Origin: Opitutia bacterium Tous-C4FEB
GTDB taxonomy: Bacteria; Verrucomicrobiota; Verrucomicrobiia; Opitutales; Opitutaceae
Assembly: GCA_002304445.1 (NCBI GenBank)
Contig: NEVA01000005.1
Coordinates: 62,001-126,000, forward strand
DNA: 64,000 nucleotides
Direction: 5' to 3'
Shown here: positions 46,397 to 56,137 of the stretch, piece after piece
Layout of the letters: every line of letters begins with the position of its first letter
Position numbering within the stretch: position 1 is the first letter of the stretch
Translations under genes and position numbers: made by a program
The notes under the pieces: model-generated
The model's input: the letters and a program-made list of their open reading frames with translations, nothing else
The model's database searches: none
What the model was told of the DNA's origin: nothing

Positions 46397-46498
46397 ACCT
46401 TGAATCCGCCGCAGCCCAACCCTCGTAGCTTTTTGCCCGCGAATGGACACGAACGGACACGAATTCACCCGGATAAAGCCGAGGAAACGGCCTCCGGG

Positions 46499-46572
46499 GT
46501 AGGAGCCCGCTCGCGGGCGATGTGCCGAGGGCGAACGTCGCAGCCTCAAATCGCCCGCAAGCGGGCTCCTAC
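46499..46572. repeat. REP-like pair, family 1 (GTAGGAGCCCGC type)
   Basis: 46499-46521 begins GTAGGAGCCCGCTCGCGGGC. 46550-46572 is its inverted copy with one mismatch in 23. Each copy can form a CCCGC/GCGGG hairpin, and both carry the GTAG head typical of RAYT-associated REPs. The pair is arranged head-outward with a 28-base spacer. Confidence 0.8.
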
Positions 46573-46584
46573 GCGCGCATTTTT

Positions 46585-46665
46585 GTAGGGCCCGACCTCG
46601 TGTCGGGCCGTTCAGGGTGGCGGGCGCCGCAGAGGGAAACGGCCTCACGCAAGGTGAGGCCCTAC
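46585..46665. repeat. REP-like pair, family 2 (GTAGGGCC type) with covarying stems
   Basis: 46585-46609 contains GGCCCGAC and GTCGGGCC arms. The inverted copy at 46641-46665, read on the minus strand, contains GGCCTCAC and GTGAGGCC arms. Where the two differ inside the stem, both sides change together, so the hairpin is kept. Both have the GTAG head. Confidence 0.8.
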
Positions 46666-46699
46666 AATTAACCAATCGCAAACGCCCATCGGTTTGGGA

Positions 46700-46740
46700 T
46701 TCGTGTCCATTCGTGTCCGTTCGTGTCCATCCGTGGTTCA
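46700..46740 (+). repeat. Decamer array TCGTGTCCAT / TCGTGTCCGT / TCGTGTCCAT / CCGTGGTTCA
   Basis: Four consecutive ten-base units, three nearly identical. The same pattern is found at 6326 and 40598, and an inverted partial copy lies at 46441-46463. Confidence 0.75.
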
Positions 46741-46859
46741 ACTGCCGTTTTTACACCCATGACGTTTGATTTTTAGACGGCAGGTTCCGAGGAGCCGATG
46801 AACTCAATCAAGTCAAATCCCCTTCGGGGTGGAACGGGGTTTCATCGCCTTTTATCTGA

Positions 46860-48215
<1,356 letters not shown>

Positions 48216-48258
48216 GCCTCGGGCACGCGGCCGCTCCCGGCCGCATCTTCTGTTACGA

Positions 48259-48286
48259 GACCGGGCCCGTGCCCGGTCTTTTTTTT
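48259..48286 (+). terminator. Rho-independent terminator of eno
   Basis: GACCGGGC (48259-48266) pairs with GCCCGGTC (48271-48278) around a four-base loop, followed by eight Ts. Confidence 0.92.
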
Positions 48287-48328
48287 CCTCGGAACCGCAC
48301 CCCCCCATTCGCAGGCTCTTACCTCAAC

Positions 48329-48982
48329 ATGAATGCGCCCACCTTTTCCGTCGCCTGGCTCACCGTCGCCCTCACCGCCTCGCTGACCGCCGCCGAGCCC
48401 GCGACCCCGCCCACGACCAAGGCTCCGGAGCAGAGCTCATCGGATTCGGCTGCGCCTGCCCCATCGGCAAACGTGACCGAAGCCATGATCCGCGCGCGCC
48501 AAGCCGAGCGAATCAAGGCCAAGACCGCGACGAAACCGGCCGCAGCGCCCGCGAGCGGCAAATCCGAGACCGGCGCCCCCGCCCACCTGCCCGCGCCCAC
48601 CGGCGCCGAGCTCGCCAAATCAAAAGCCGAAACGCCGGAGATTTTGCCCAAAGTCGAAGTTCGCCGCTCCCGCGCGACCGAAATCGAGCTCGAAGTATTC
48701 AAGCAGGAAAAGGAGATCGAGCGAGAGAGAGCGAAGATCAAGTCCACTGACACCGACCGGGCCCTGAACCAGACTTCCAGCAAGAGCCTCTCAATTTTTG
48801 GCGGCCAAACGACTACTCAACGCGAATCCGTCGCGAAGGAGCGCGTCAGCCTCATGGAGTCGGAGCGCGACCTGATGGAGGCCATCGCCTACGCCAAAAC
48901 TAAGGAAGAAAAAGAGGCGCTCCGCAAAGAGCTCAACGAGATCAAGGCATTGCGCCGCGATCTCGAAAGCGCCCTGCGTTGA
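48329..48982 (+). CDS. Secreted coiled-coil protein of unknown function
   Basis: A 217-residue protein with a signal peptide (MNAPTFSVAWLTVALTASLTAAEP). An Ala/Pro/Ser/Lys-rich, probably disordered region follows to about residue 115. The C-terminal part is strongly charged and helical (EIELEVFKQEKEIERERAKI, ERDLMEAIAYAKTKEEKEAL) with coiled-coil spacing. The ATG at 48329 is chosen for the signal peptide; the upstream frame runs into the eno terminator. No recognised family. Confidence 0.65.
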   Translation: MNAPTFSVAWLTVALTASLTAAEPATPPTTKAPEQSSSDSAAPAPSANVTEAMIRARQAERIKAKTATKPAAAPASGKSETGAPAHLPAPTGAELAKSKAETPEILPKVEVRRSRATEIELEVFKQEKEIERERAKIKSTDTDRALNQTSSKSLSIFGGQTTTQRESVAKERVSLMESERDLMEAIAYAKTKEEKEALRKELNEIKALRRDLESALR

Positions 48983-48991
48983 CGGAATCCC

Positions 48992-49136
48992 GATCACCCT
49001 GCGGGTGATCAATGCGCTTTTGAGTTCGATCGGCGCCAACTCCTGAACCAACGCTGCTGACGAAAAATCGTCGATCCCCGGTTCACTTAACACCAATTCG
49101 AGCAACACACTCACCGCGATTCGTCATCCGCGGTGA
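48992..49136. other. Two perfect small palindromes in the gap before the RlmI-type gene
   Basis: GATCACCC (48992-48999) pairs with GGGTGATC (49003-49010) across three bases. TCACCGCG (49111-49118) pairs with CGCGGTGA (49129-49136) across ten bases, with TTTTT at 49142-49146. The genes on either side converge here, so these may serve as terminators, although the T-tracts are weak. Confidence 0.4.
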
Positions 49137-49170
49137 ACGCATTTTTGGGGCGAGTCGCGGCGAGCGCACC

Positions 49171-50397
49171 TCACTCCACCCGCAACACGTAGCCACGCAA
49201 GTATTCGCTTTCCGGCATGGTCAACAGCACCGGATGGTCGGTCGGCTGGTGGCAAAACTCCAGCACCTGCACCCGTCGACGCGCATCCGCCGCCGCTTCG
49301 GCCAACACGCCGCGCAGCTCCGCGTCCTGCATGTGATGGGAACATGTATAAGTCGCCAAAACTCCGCCTGGAGCGAGCGCCTTTAGGGCCCGCAGGTTCA
49401 GCTCCTTATAGCCGCGCAGCGCTCCATCGAGCGCGCTCTTCGATTTCGCAAAGGGCGGCGGATCCAAAACGATGACATCCCATGCCGCTTCGGTCCCGCG
49501 CGCTTCGTCATTGAACCAGTCGAAGACATTGACCCCTTGGAAAACCGCGCGCACCGCATTGCGCTCCGCGTTGCGTCGCGCCGCCGCGATCGCTTCCGCG
49601 GAGCTATCCAGCCCGAGCACTTCGCTCGCTCCCGCCCGCGCGGCGTGCAAAGCAAACGGACCTTGATTGCAAAAGGCATCGAGCACCCGTTTACCCGCGC
49701 AGTACTTCGCCACCAGCGGGTGCTGGGCGCGTTGGTCGAGGTAAAACCCGGTCTTCTGACCACCCTCCAGATCCAACCAATAATCCATCCCTTCGATGGT
49801 TACCCAACGTGGCAGCCAAGGTTGCCCCGACCGCGTATGGGTCTCCAACGGCAACCCTTCAAGTCGCCGGATGTTCGCGTCGTTGCGGAAGATGATCTCC
49901 GCCGGCTGCAAAAGCTCGGCCAACAGATCGCTGATCACCGCCGTCATCCGGTCCAGCGCCAAGGTCTGGATCTGCACCACGAGGGCGTCGCCAAATTGAT
50001 CCACAACGAGGCCCGGCAATTCGTCCGATTCCGACCACACCAACCGTCGTGCCGTCCCCGGCGCCCGGCGTCCGATCGCCCGAACCAACGCCGCCCGAAT
50101 CCACGCTGCGTCCAGCGTCATCCGATTCCGGCTCAACCGCCGCCAGACGATCTGCGACTTGCTGTTGTAGATTCCCGTGCCGATAAACCGCCCGGTGCGA
50201 TCCCGACATTCGATCGCCGTGCCATCATGAATCGCCGGGATGAGCGCCTCGATTTCATTTACAAAAACCCAAGGGTGCCCCTGCACCACGCGGGGCTTGA
50301 TGTTGGCCTTGAGTTTGAGAAAGGGTACTGCCGCCGGGGCCGAAACCGGAACAGAAGCAGGAATGACGGGCGCAGGGACGGACTCGGGCGTGATCAT
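49171..50397 (-). CDS. Class I SAM-dependent rRNA methyltransferase, RlmI family
   Basis: A 408-residue protein. An N-terminal PUA domain (LKLKANIKPRVVQGHPWVFVNEIEAL) is followed by a central EEHEE-type region with SDELPGLVVDQFGDALVVQI, and a Rossmann methyltransferase with KTGFYLDQRAQHPLV, VLDAFCNQGPFALHAARAGA and the catalytic-site DVIVLDPPPFAKSKSAL. This matches RlmI (23S rRNA m5C1962) and its relatives. The first 25 residues are Pro/Val/Ala-rich and poorly conserved. Its start overlaps the preceding gene's stop by ATGA. Confidence 0.9.
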   Translation of the reverse strand: MITPESVPAPVIPASVPVSAPAAVPFLKLKANIKPRVVQGHPWVFVNEIEALIPAIHDGTAIECRDRTGRFIGTGIYNSKSQIVWRRLSRNRMTLDAAWIRAALVRAIGRRAPGTARRLVWSESDELPGLVVDQFGDALVVQIQTLALDRMTAVISDLLAELLQPAEIIFRNDANIRRLEGLPLETHTRSGQPWLPRWVTIEGMDYWLDLEGGQKTGFYLDQRAQHPLVAKYCAGKRVLDAFCNQGPFALHAARAGASEVLGLDSSAEAIAAARRNAERNAVRAVFQGVNVFDWFNDEARGTEAAWDVIVLDPPPFAKSKSALDGALRGYKELNLRALKALAPGGVLATYTCSHHMQDAELRGVLAEAAADARRRVQVLEFCHQPTDHPVLLTMPESEYLRGYVLRVE

Positions 50398-50954
50398 GGG
50401 GTCACCACCGTCTGGGCTTCCGCCGTCGAGGCAATGGCAACCGTCGTCGCCTTCGACTTTGGTTCCCCCACCAAAACACTCAACTGCGCCTGCACACTCA
50501 CGAAAAATTCGGGGGTCAACTCACCCTTGGGCACCGCATACAGCACCTTGGTCTTGGCGTGTTCATAGATATCTTTCGTCCCGTCGGCGCTGCGCCCTTT
50601 TGGTCGGAGCAGTTTTTTCCGCTCCAACATAAACGCCAGAAACTGCACGAGGCGGGTGTTCTCCGGACTCGGCTCCGTCGCCGGATCAGCGAGCGCCAAG
50701 AAAAGCGTCTCCGCATTCAACTTCAGCGTGCGTTCGGAGTTCTCGCCCGCCTTCCGCATCTTGTAGGGATGCACCCAACTGCAGGCGACGAACCCCGCCG
50801 GGACAAACGCCGCCACTTGGGTCGCAAGCACGTCGTGCCGGATGATCTCCAGATTTGCCGTGCGCACGAGATAGCTCGCCACGGCGTCGCCCTCGGCAAA
50901 GGCTTGACCCGAAACCAAGCACGCGGTCGCCAGCGGCTGCAGATTCATTTCCAT
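50394..50954 (-). CDS. Conserved hypothetical protein with N-terminal Cys motif
   Basis: A 186-residue cytoplasmic protein. It has CLVSGQAFAEGDAVASYLVR near the N-terminus, ACSWVHPYKMR, LFLALADPATEPSPENTRLVQFLAFMLERKKLL and VLYAVPKGELTPEFFVSVQAQL. The pattern C-x2-[ST]-G-x3-x2-G(D/E), then Trp, then an RKKLL segment, recalls small uncharacterised proteins I know from Planctomycetes and Verrucomicrobia; this is recollection, not a search. It is coupled to the RlmI-type gene by a four-base overlap, hinting at a link to RNA modification. Confidence 0.6.
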   Translation of the reverse strand: MEMNLQPLATACLVSGQAFAEGDAVASYLVRTANLEIIRHDVLATQVAAFVPAGFVACSWVHPYKMRKAGENSERTLKLNAETLFLALADPATEPSPENTRLVQFLAFMLERKKLLRPKGRSADGTKDIYEHAKTKVLYAVPKGELTPEFFVSVQAQLSVLVGEPKSKATTVAIASTAEAQTVVTP

Positions 50955-51006
50955 AGCCTTTAGTGTTTACTCCCGCGGAGGGCGGACGCTAGCACTTTCC
51001 CAACGC

Positions 51007-51666
51007 ATGAACGGACGCCTCATCGCCATCGGCGACATCCACGGCTGCCACGAAGAATTCTCCGAATTGCTCCGTCTCATCGACCTCCAGCCCGATGATC
51101 GCCTGGTCCTCCTGGGCGATCTGGTAAACCGCGGTCCCAACACCCCGCGGGTCCTCGAATTGGCCCGCGTGCACCGGGCGATTTCACTCCTTGGAAACCA
51201 CGAGCTCCGGCTGCTGAACTATCGCCGCACTCGTGACCTAAAGTTTGTCAAAGAAAACGACCTCGAGACGTTCGACCAACTCACGGCCGAGGACTGGACC
51301 TACTTGGAAAATATGCTGCTCACCTACGAGGATCCCGACCTCAATCTCGTCTGCGTCCACGGCGGGTTCTTGCCGGACATCCCTTGGAGCAAACAACCGG
51401 CCGAGATCATCACCCGCATCCAAGTCGTCGACGCCGCGGGCCAGCCCTGCAAACGCGCCGACGCCCCCGAGGCCCCGTCGTGGGCGGATCTTTGGAACGG
51501 CCCTCCGTTCGTCGTCTACGGCCACACTCCCCGTGCCGAGATCTACAAACGCAAATGGTCTGTGGGCATCGATACGGCCTGCGCCATGGGCGGACACCTC
51601 ACCGCCTTCATTTTGCCGGAAAAGCGTTTCGTCCAAGTGAAGGCTCGTCGCCCTTATTTCTCGTGA
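51007..51666 (+). CDS. PP1/ApaH-type metallophosphatase (serine/threonine phosphatase-like)
   Basis: A 219-residue calcineurin-like phosphatase: GDIHGCHEE, GDLVNRGPNTP, LGNHELRLLN, CVHGGFLPD and VVYGHTP give the complete metal-site set of bacterial PrpA/PrpE or Ap4A-hydrolase-like enzymes. It could dephosphorylate proteins or cleave dinucleoside polyphosphates. Its stop overlaps the next gene's start as GTGA, and that gene overlaps the one after it. Confidence 0.88.
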   Translation: MNGRLIAIGDIHGCHEEFSELLRLIDLQPDDRLVLLGDLVNRGPNTPRVLELARVHRAISLLGNHELRLLNYRRTRDLKFVKENDLETFDQLTAEDWTYLENMLLTYEDPDLNLVCVHGGFLPDIPWSKQPAEIITRIQVVDAAGQPCKRADAPEAPSWADLWNGPPFVVYGHTPRAEIYKRKWSVGIDTACAMGGHLTAFILPEKRFVQVKARRPYFS

Positions 51667-52223
51667 ATCCGACTCCACTTGACCCGACCTCCGCCAGCAT
51701 CGCCGTCCTCTGCATCGACGTGCAGCCGGTCTTCCTCCGCGCTGTGACCGACGGAGATCGTCTCTTGCGCCGGTGCCAGTTCGTTGTCGCCGCCGCCCAT
51801 GGCCTCGGCCTGCGCGTGGTCTTCACCGAACAAGTTCCGGCCAAACTGGGTGGCACCGCGCCCGAGCTTCTCTCGGCCGCTCCGGGTGCAATGGCCTTCG
51901 GCAAAGATACGTTTTCGGCGCTCGCCGACGACACCATCCGCCACGCCCTCGCCCCGGCCGAACACCTTTTGGTGTGCGGCCTTGAGACGCCGGTTTGCGT
52001 CTATCAGACCGCACTAGATGCGCTGCACGCCGGGCTTCATGTGACGCTCCTCAGCGATGCCGTTGGCGCCCGACGGCCCGATGACGCCACGGCCTGTCTC
52101 GCCGCGCTCGCCCGTGCCGGCGCCCATGTCTTGCCGAGTGAGTCAGTCTTCTACGCGCTGCTCGGCCACGTGCGCCATCCTTTCTTCAAGACCTACACCC
52201 AACTCGTAAAATCCCATGGCTGA
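51663..52223 (+). CDS. Isochorismatase-family cysteine hydrolase
   Basis: A 186-residue protein: IAVLCIDVQPVFLRAV with the catalytic Asp, VVFTEQVPAKLGGTAPEL with a likely catalytic Lys, and LLVCGLETPVCVYQTALDALHAGL with the nucleophilic Cys and the family's cis-peptide region. The start is GTG at 51663, overlapping the phosphatase stop; there is no ATG until after the catalytic Asp. The family hydrolyses amides such as nicotinamide or acts on isochorismate; the substrate is unknown. Confidence 0.87.
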   Translation: MNPTPLDPTSASIAVLCIDVQPVFLRAVTDGDRLLRRCQFVVAAAHGLGLRVVFTEQVPAKLGGTAPELLSAAPGAMAFGKDTFSALADDTIRHALAPAEHLLVCGLETPVCVYQTALDALHAGLHVTLLSDAVGARRPDDATACLAALARAGAHVLPSESVFYALLGHVRHPFFKTYTQLVKSHG

Positions 52224-53208
52224 CGACCCTCTCCCTTTCTCATCTGTCCGCGAGCTCAAGGGTCTCGACGCCGGCGGCAAAGCCCCTTTTGCAGCGATGC
52301 TCGTGATCAAAAAGCTGGCCGTGAAGGCCGCCTCCAACGGCAATCCTTTCCTGAGCCTCGACCTTGGCGACCGCTCCGGCTCATTCGGCTGCACGGTCTT
52401 CGGTGACAATCCCGGCTTCGACGCCCTGCGGCTCGCCGGCGAAGGCGCCGTCATCCGCGTCGAAGGCAAGATCGAGTATTACCAAGGTCGGCTCTCGCCC
52501 AAACTCTCGCGCCTGACAGTCGTCCCCGAAAGCGAGCTGACCGATTCGGCGATGTTGGAGAACCTCATCGAGGTCGCACCCGAGGACGGCGCCGCGCTCT
52601 GGACCGAGTTCCAAGGCTTCATCGCCGGCATCGTTCATCCCGAGTTGCGCGCCACCGTGCAGGCCGTCTTCGACGAGATCGGCGACCAGTTTCGTTGGTC
52701 ACCCGCCGCCGTCGCGATGCACCACGCCTATCGTCACGGCCTGCTCGAACACACGACCCACATGGCGCGCGCCTGCAGAGCCCTGCTCCCGCTCTATCCC
52801 GAAGTCGACGCCGACCTCGCGATGGCCGGCATCCTCGTGCACGACACGGGAAAAACCATCGAATACGAGGGCACCCTCGCGACCAAGCGCAGCCGCCGCG
52901 GTATTCTCCAAGGCCACGTCGTGCTCGGCTACCAACTCGTCCGCAAAGCCGGTCTGCGCGCCAAGCTCGATCCCGAGCGCCTCGAACGGCTCGAACACAT
53001 CGTGCTCAGCCATCAGGGCGAACCCGAGTGGGGTGCCGCCGTCTATGCCGCCGCCCCCGAGGCCGTCTTCGTTTCGATGATCGACAATCTCGATGCAAAA
53101 ATGGGCATGGTCCAACGCGCTCTGCGGCAGGCCAACGAGACCGACGAATTTTCCGAACGCCTGCCAGGGTTGAGTTCGCCTCTGCTCACGCGGAAAGTCC
53201 CAAACTAG
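52216..53208 (+). CDS. YhaM-like 3'-5' exoribonuclease (OB-fold plus HD domain)
   Basis: A 330-residue protein. An OB-fold nucleic-acid-binding domain spans about residues 20-115 (NGNPFLSLDLGDRSGSFGCTVFGDNP, EGAVIRVEGKIEYYQGRLSPKL). An HD-superfamily phosphohydrolase domain follows with MHHAYRHGLLEHTTHMA, AGILVHDTGKTIEY (the HD pair), LQGHVVLGYQLV, LSHQGEPEWG and MIDNLDAKMG. This is the YhaM/CBF1 architecture, a Mn2+-dependent exonuclease acting on RNA and ssDNA. It overlaps the upstream isochorismatase gene by eight bases. Confidence 0.9.
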   Translation: MADDPLPFSSVRELKGLDAGGKAPFAAMLVIKKLAVKAASNGNPFLSLDLGDRSGSFGCTVFGDNPGFDALRLAGEGAVIRVEGKIEYYQGRLSPKLSRLTVVPESELTDSAMLENLIEVAPEDGAALWTEFQGFIAGIVHPELRATVQAVFDEIGDQFRWSPAAVAMHHAYRHGLLEHTTHMARACRALLPLYPEVDADLAMAGILVHDTGKTIEYEGTLATKRSRRGILQGHVVLGYQLVRKAGLRAKLDPERLERLEHIVLSHQGEPEWGAAVYAAAPEAVFVSMIDNLDAKMGMVQRALRQANETDEFSERLPGLSSPLLTRKVPN

Positions 53209-53240
53209 CCGCACTCAGGCCAGCCGGCGGTTGCCCGACC

Positions 53241-54422
53241 TTACTTTAGGCTCTCGATGATGCTCACCAGCGGGAGGAACAGCGCGATGACGATCGTGCC
53301 GACGACCACCGCCATGAACACGATCATGATCGGCTCAATCACTGAGGTAAGCCCGGCGACCGCGTTATCCACCTCTTCGTCGTAACTGTCGGCGATACGC
53401 GTGAGCATGTCGGGCAGCGAGCCCGTCTCTTCGCCGACCTCAATCATGCTCGTGACCATGCCGGGGAAAATCGCTGTCGCCTCTAGGGGCTTGGCCACGT
53501 TGTCGCCCTCTTTCACCCGATCGTGAACGAGATTCAGGGCGTTGGCGACATGCACGTTGCCGCTCGTGTCCCGCGTGATGATCAGCGCCTGCAGGATTGG
53601 CACCCCGCTGGAAAGCAACGTGCCAAACGTGCGCGTGAATCGGGCAATCGTCGCTTTTAACATCAGGTCACCGATCACCGGAGCATGGATGAGGAGCCAG
53701 TCGATCACCCGCGCGCCCGGCTTCGTTCTCTTGAAAAGACCAAAGCCAAAATAAATTCCCGCCACCGCCGCCGCCGTGAGCAAAAAGTTGTCGCGCATGA
53801 AAAAACTGACGGAAAGCAACAACTGAGTCAGCGCTGGCAGGGGCTGCCCCTTGAGCATACCCGTAAAAATGGCTTGGAACTGGGGCACGACCACGACCAT
53901 GAGAATCGAAACGATCGCAACGGCCACGCTTGAAATGATGGCCGGGTAGATCATGGCCGACTTCACCTTGCCCTTGATGCGCTCCGACTTCTCGTTGAAC
54001 ACCGAAAGCCGTTCCAACACGGTCGAAAGCACACCGCCCGCCTCACCCGCGCGGACCATGTTTACATAGAGCCGGTCAAAAAGCTTTGGATGGGCCGCCA
54101 GTCCCTCGGAAAAGTTGCCACCCGAGCGGATCGTGTCGGCGATTTCTTCCAGCACGATTTTGAATCCCGCGCGCTTTTCCTGGCGGGCCAACACCTCGAT
54201 GCTCCGTAAAATCGGCATGCCGGCTTTGACGAGTGTGGCCAACTGCCGGGTGAAAATCGTGAGTCCCTTACTGTTCAGCACGCGACCAAAGGTCATCGGC
54301 CGGGATTTTTTCTTCGCCGCTGCCGCCCGCAGCGCGACCCCGGCCGCAGCCGGTTTCGGCACGGGATTATCCCGGGGCGGAGGGACGGCTGGGCGCAGAG
54401 CGAGTTTGGGGGCGGTGCTCAT
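53241..54422 (-). CDS. pilC: Type IV pilus / type II secretion inner-membrane platform protein PilC/GspF
   Basis: A 393-residue T2SSF protein with two repeated halves: [26 protein letters not shown] and [24 protein letters not shown]. Membrane helices include [38 protein letters not shown] and [24 protein letters not shown]. It forms the membrane base that couples the cytoplasmic ATPases to the pilus or pseudopilus. The N-terminal 40 residues are Pro/Ala/Lys-rich. It overlaps the upstream ATPase gene by ATGA. Confidence 0.92.
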   Translation of the reverse strand: MSTAPKLALRPAVPPPRDNPVPKPAAAGVALRAAAAKKKSRPMTFGRVLNSKGLTIFTRQLATLVKAGMPILRSIEVLARQEKRAGFKIVLEEIADTIRSGGNFSEGLAAHPKLFDRLYVNMVRAGEAGGVLSTVLERLSVFNEKSERIKGKVKSAMIYPAIISSVAVAIVSILMVVVVPQFQAIFTGMLKGQPLPALTQLLLSVSFFMRDNFLLTAAAVAGIYFGFGLFKRTKPGARVIDWLLIHAPVIGDLMLKATIARFTRTFGTLLSSGVPILQALIITRDTSGNVHVANALNLVHDRVKEGDNVAKPLEATAIFPGMVTSMIEVGEETGSLPDMLTRIADSYDEEVDNAVAGLTSVIEPIMIVFMAVVVGTIVIALFLPLVSIIESLK

Positions 54423-56110
54423 GTGTATTTGACGACTTCTTCGATCGTCGTGTGACCATCAAAAATTGCCCGCAACCCGTCGTCGCGGAGCGTTCTCATG
54501 CCCTGCTCAAGGGCTTTCTGGCGTATCTGGAGCGTCGGCGCCCGTTGCACGACGAGGTCGCGGACCGCCTCGGACATCCGGAGCCACTCATAAATTCCAA
54601 GGCGGCCTTTGTAACCGGTCTGATTGCAGACGGCGCAACCCCGGCCGAAGGAGAAATGTCGGTCGCCGATGCTCTCGCGCGTGATCCCAAGCGGCTTGAG
54701 CAACGAATCCGGCGGCTCGTAGGTCGTCTTGCAATGCGGACAGATGCGGCGAACCAGCCGCTGCGCCAAAACCGCCTCGACGGTCGAGGCGATCAGGAAG
54801 GGCTCGACGCCCATGTCGATGAGGCGGGTCACCGCACCGGCAGCGTCGTTGGTGTGCAGGGTCGACAGCACCAGATGCCCGGTGAGCGATGCTTGGATGG
54901 AAATTTGGGCCGTCTCCAAATCGCGAATCTCGCCCACCATAATGATGTCGGGATCTTGCCGCAAAAACGACCGCAGCGCCGACGCAAAGGTCAGCCCGAC
55001 GAGCGGATTCACCGGCACCTGCATGAGGCCCTCGATCTCGTATTCTACCGGGTCCTCGGCCGTAAGGATTTTGAGATCGGGCGTATTCACGACCCGCAGA
55101 CCGCTGTAGAGCGTGGTCGTTTTCCCCGATCCCGTGGGCCCGGTGACGATGAAAATGCCGTTCGGCCGGCGGATGATGTCATTGATGCCGTTGAAGACAT
55201 CTTCGGGCATTCCGAGTTGGGACAACTCGAGTTGCACCGCCGACTGGTCGAGGACGCGCAGCACGATGCTTTCGCCGAACTGCGTCGGCAGGGTCGAGAC
55301 GCGCAAGTCAACCTGTCGTCCGCCCAACGTGATCTTGATGCGCCCGTCCTGCGGGATGCGGCGCTCGGCGATATTGAGGTTGGCGAGCACCTTCAACCGC
55401 GAGGTGATCGGCAGCGCCAGCGATCGGGGCGGCGGCGCCATTTCGTAGAGCGCACCATCGATGCGGTAGCGGATCTTGAACTCGTGCTCAAACGGCTCGA
55501 AGTGGATGTCCGAAGCCTTGTCGCGGATGGCCTGGCCAATCACGAGATTTACAAACCGGATGATCGGCGTCTGTTCCGCCATCGTCTCGATGTCGTGGGC
55601 GGAGAGTTTGCTTTCGTCCTGCGTGAATTCGCCCGTGCTAATTTCCTCCAACAGGTCCGCGATGCTGGCATCGTCTTCGCCGTAATGCTGGCGAATCTGG
55701 ACGTCGATTTTCTCCGGGTCGGACAGAAACAGACGAACGCTTCGGCCCAAGGCAAAAGTCAGGTCGTCCACCGCGTGGCCGTTGAAAGGATCGGCCGCCA
55801 GCAGATCGATGCTAAAACTATCCACTCGGATCGGCATGACCGCATAGTCCCGGGCCAGCTTTCCAGTCAGAGCCGCGATCGCATCGCCGGGAAATTGGGT
55901 CGGCATATCCGGCAAGTAGTCGTAGCCCAGATGCGCGGCGATTCGTTGGAGCAACGCAGGTTTTTCGATCAGCCCGAGATCCACGACGACATCGGCCAGC
56001 GGTTTACCGGTGGCTTTATGCTCCGCGTTGAGTTCGTCGAGCTGCGCAGGCTCGACGAGTTTTTGGTCTCGCAGAAACTCGTAAACCGCGGGGCTGTGCG
56101 TGGAAAACAT
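54419..56110 (-). CDS. PilB/GspE-type assembly ATPase (second copy)
   Basis: A 563-residue secretion ATPase. An N-terminal GspE-N domain ([29 protein letters not shown]) is followed by [15 protein letters not shown], Walker [16 protein letters not shown] near residue 327, the Asp box [20 protein letters not shown], Walker [18 protein letters not shown] and the tetracysteine zinc site CPHC ... CAVC. It powers pilus or pseudopilus extension. It differs clearly from the other copy at 57262-59043. It starts 27 bases after pilT and is coupled to pilC. Confidence 0.9.
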   Translation of the reverse strand: MFSTHSPAVYEFLRDQKLVEPAQLDELNAEHKATGKPLADVVVDLGLIEKPALLQRIAAHLGYDYLPDMPTQFPGDAIAALTGKLARDYAVMPIRVDSFSIDLLAADPFNGHAVDDLTFALGRSVRLFLSDPEKIDVQIRQHYGEDDASIADLLEEISTGEFTQDESKLSAHDIETMAEQTPIIRFVNLVIGQAIRDKASDIHFEPFEHEFKIRYRIDGALYEMAPPPRSLALPITSRLKVLANLNIAERRIPQDGRIKITLGGRQVDLRVSTLPTQFGESIVLRVLDQSAVQLELSQLGMPEDVFNGINDIIRRPNGIFIVTGPTGSGKTTTLYSGLRVVNTPDLKILTAEDPVEYEIEGLMQVPVNPLVGLTFASALRSFLRQDPDIIMVGEIRDLETAQISIQASLTGHLVLSTLHTNDAAGAVTRLIDMGVEPFLIASTVEAVLAQRLVRRICPHCKTTYEPPDSLLKPLGITRESIGDRHFSFGRGCAVCNQTGYKGRLGIYEWLRMSEAVRDLVVQRAPTLQIRQKALEQGMRTLRDDGLRAIFDGHTTIEEVVKYT

Positions 56111-56137
56111 TTTGGGGTAATGGACGGGTGACGATGG

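Larger units (their letters stand above)
46443..46730. repeat. 21-bp perfect inverted repeat bracketing a REP cluster
   Basis: ATGGACACGAACGGACACG and two more bases (46443-46463) are the exact reverse complement of 46710-46730. The arms are 246 bases apart, and all four REP palindromes lie between them. Confidence 0.8.

Noticed and set aside
46700-46740. Short tandem repeat that could be read as a CRISPR remnant.
   Set aside because: Units are ten bases with no spacers and there are no cas genes. It is a decamer array.
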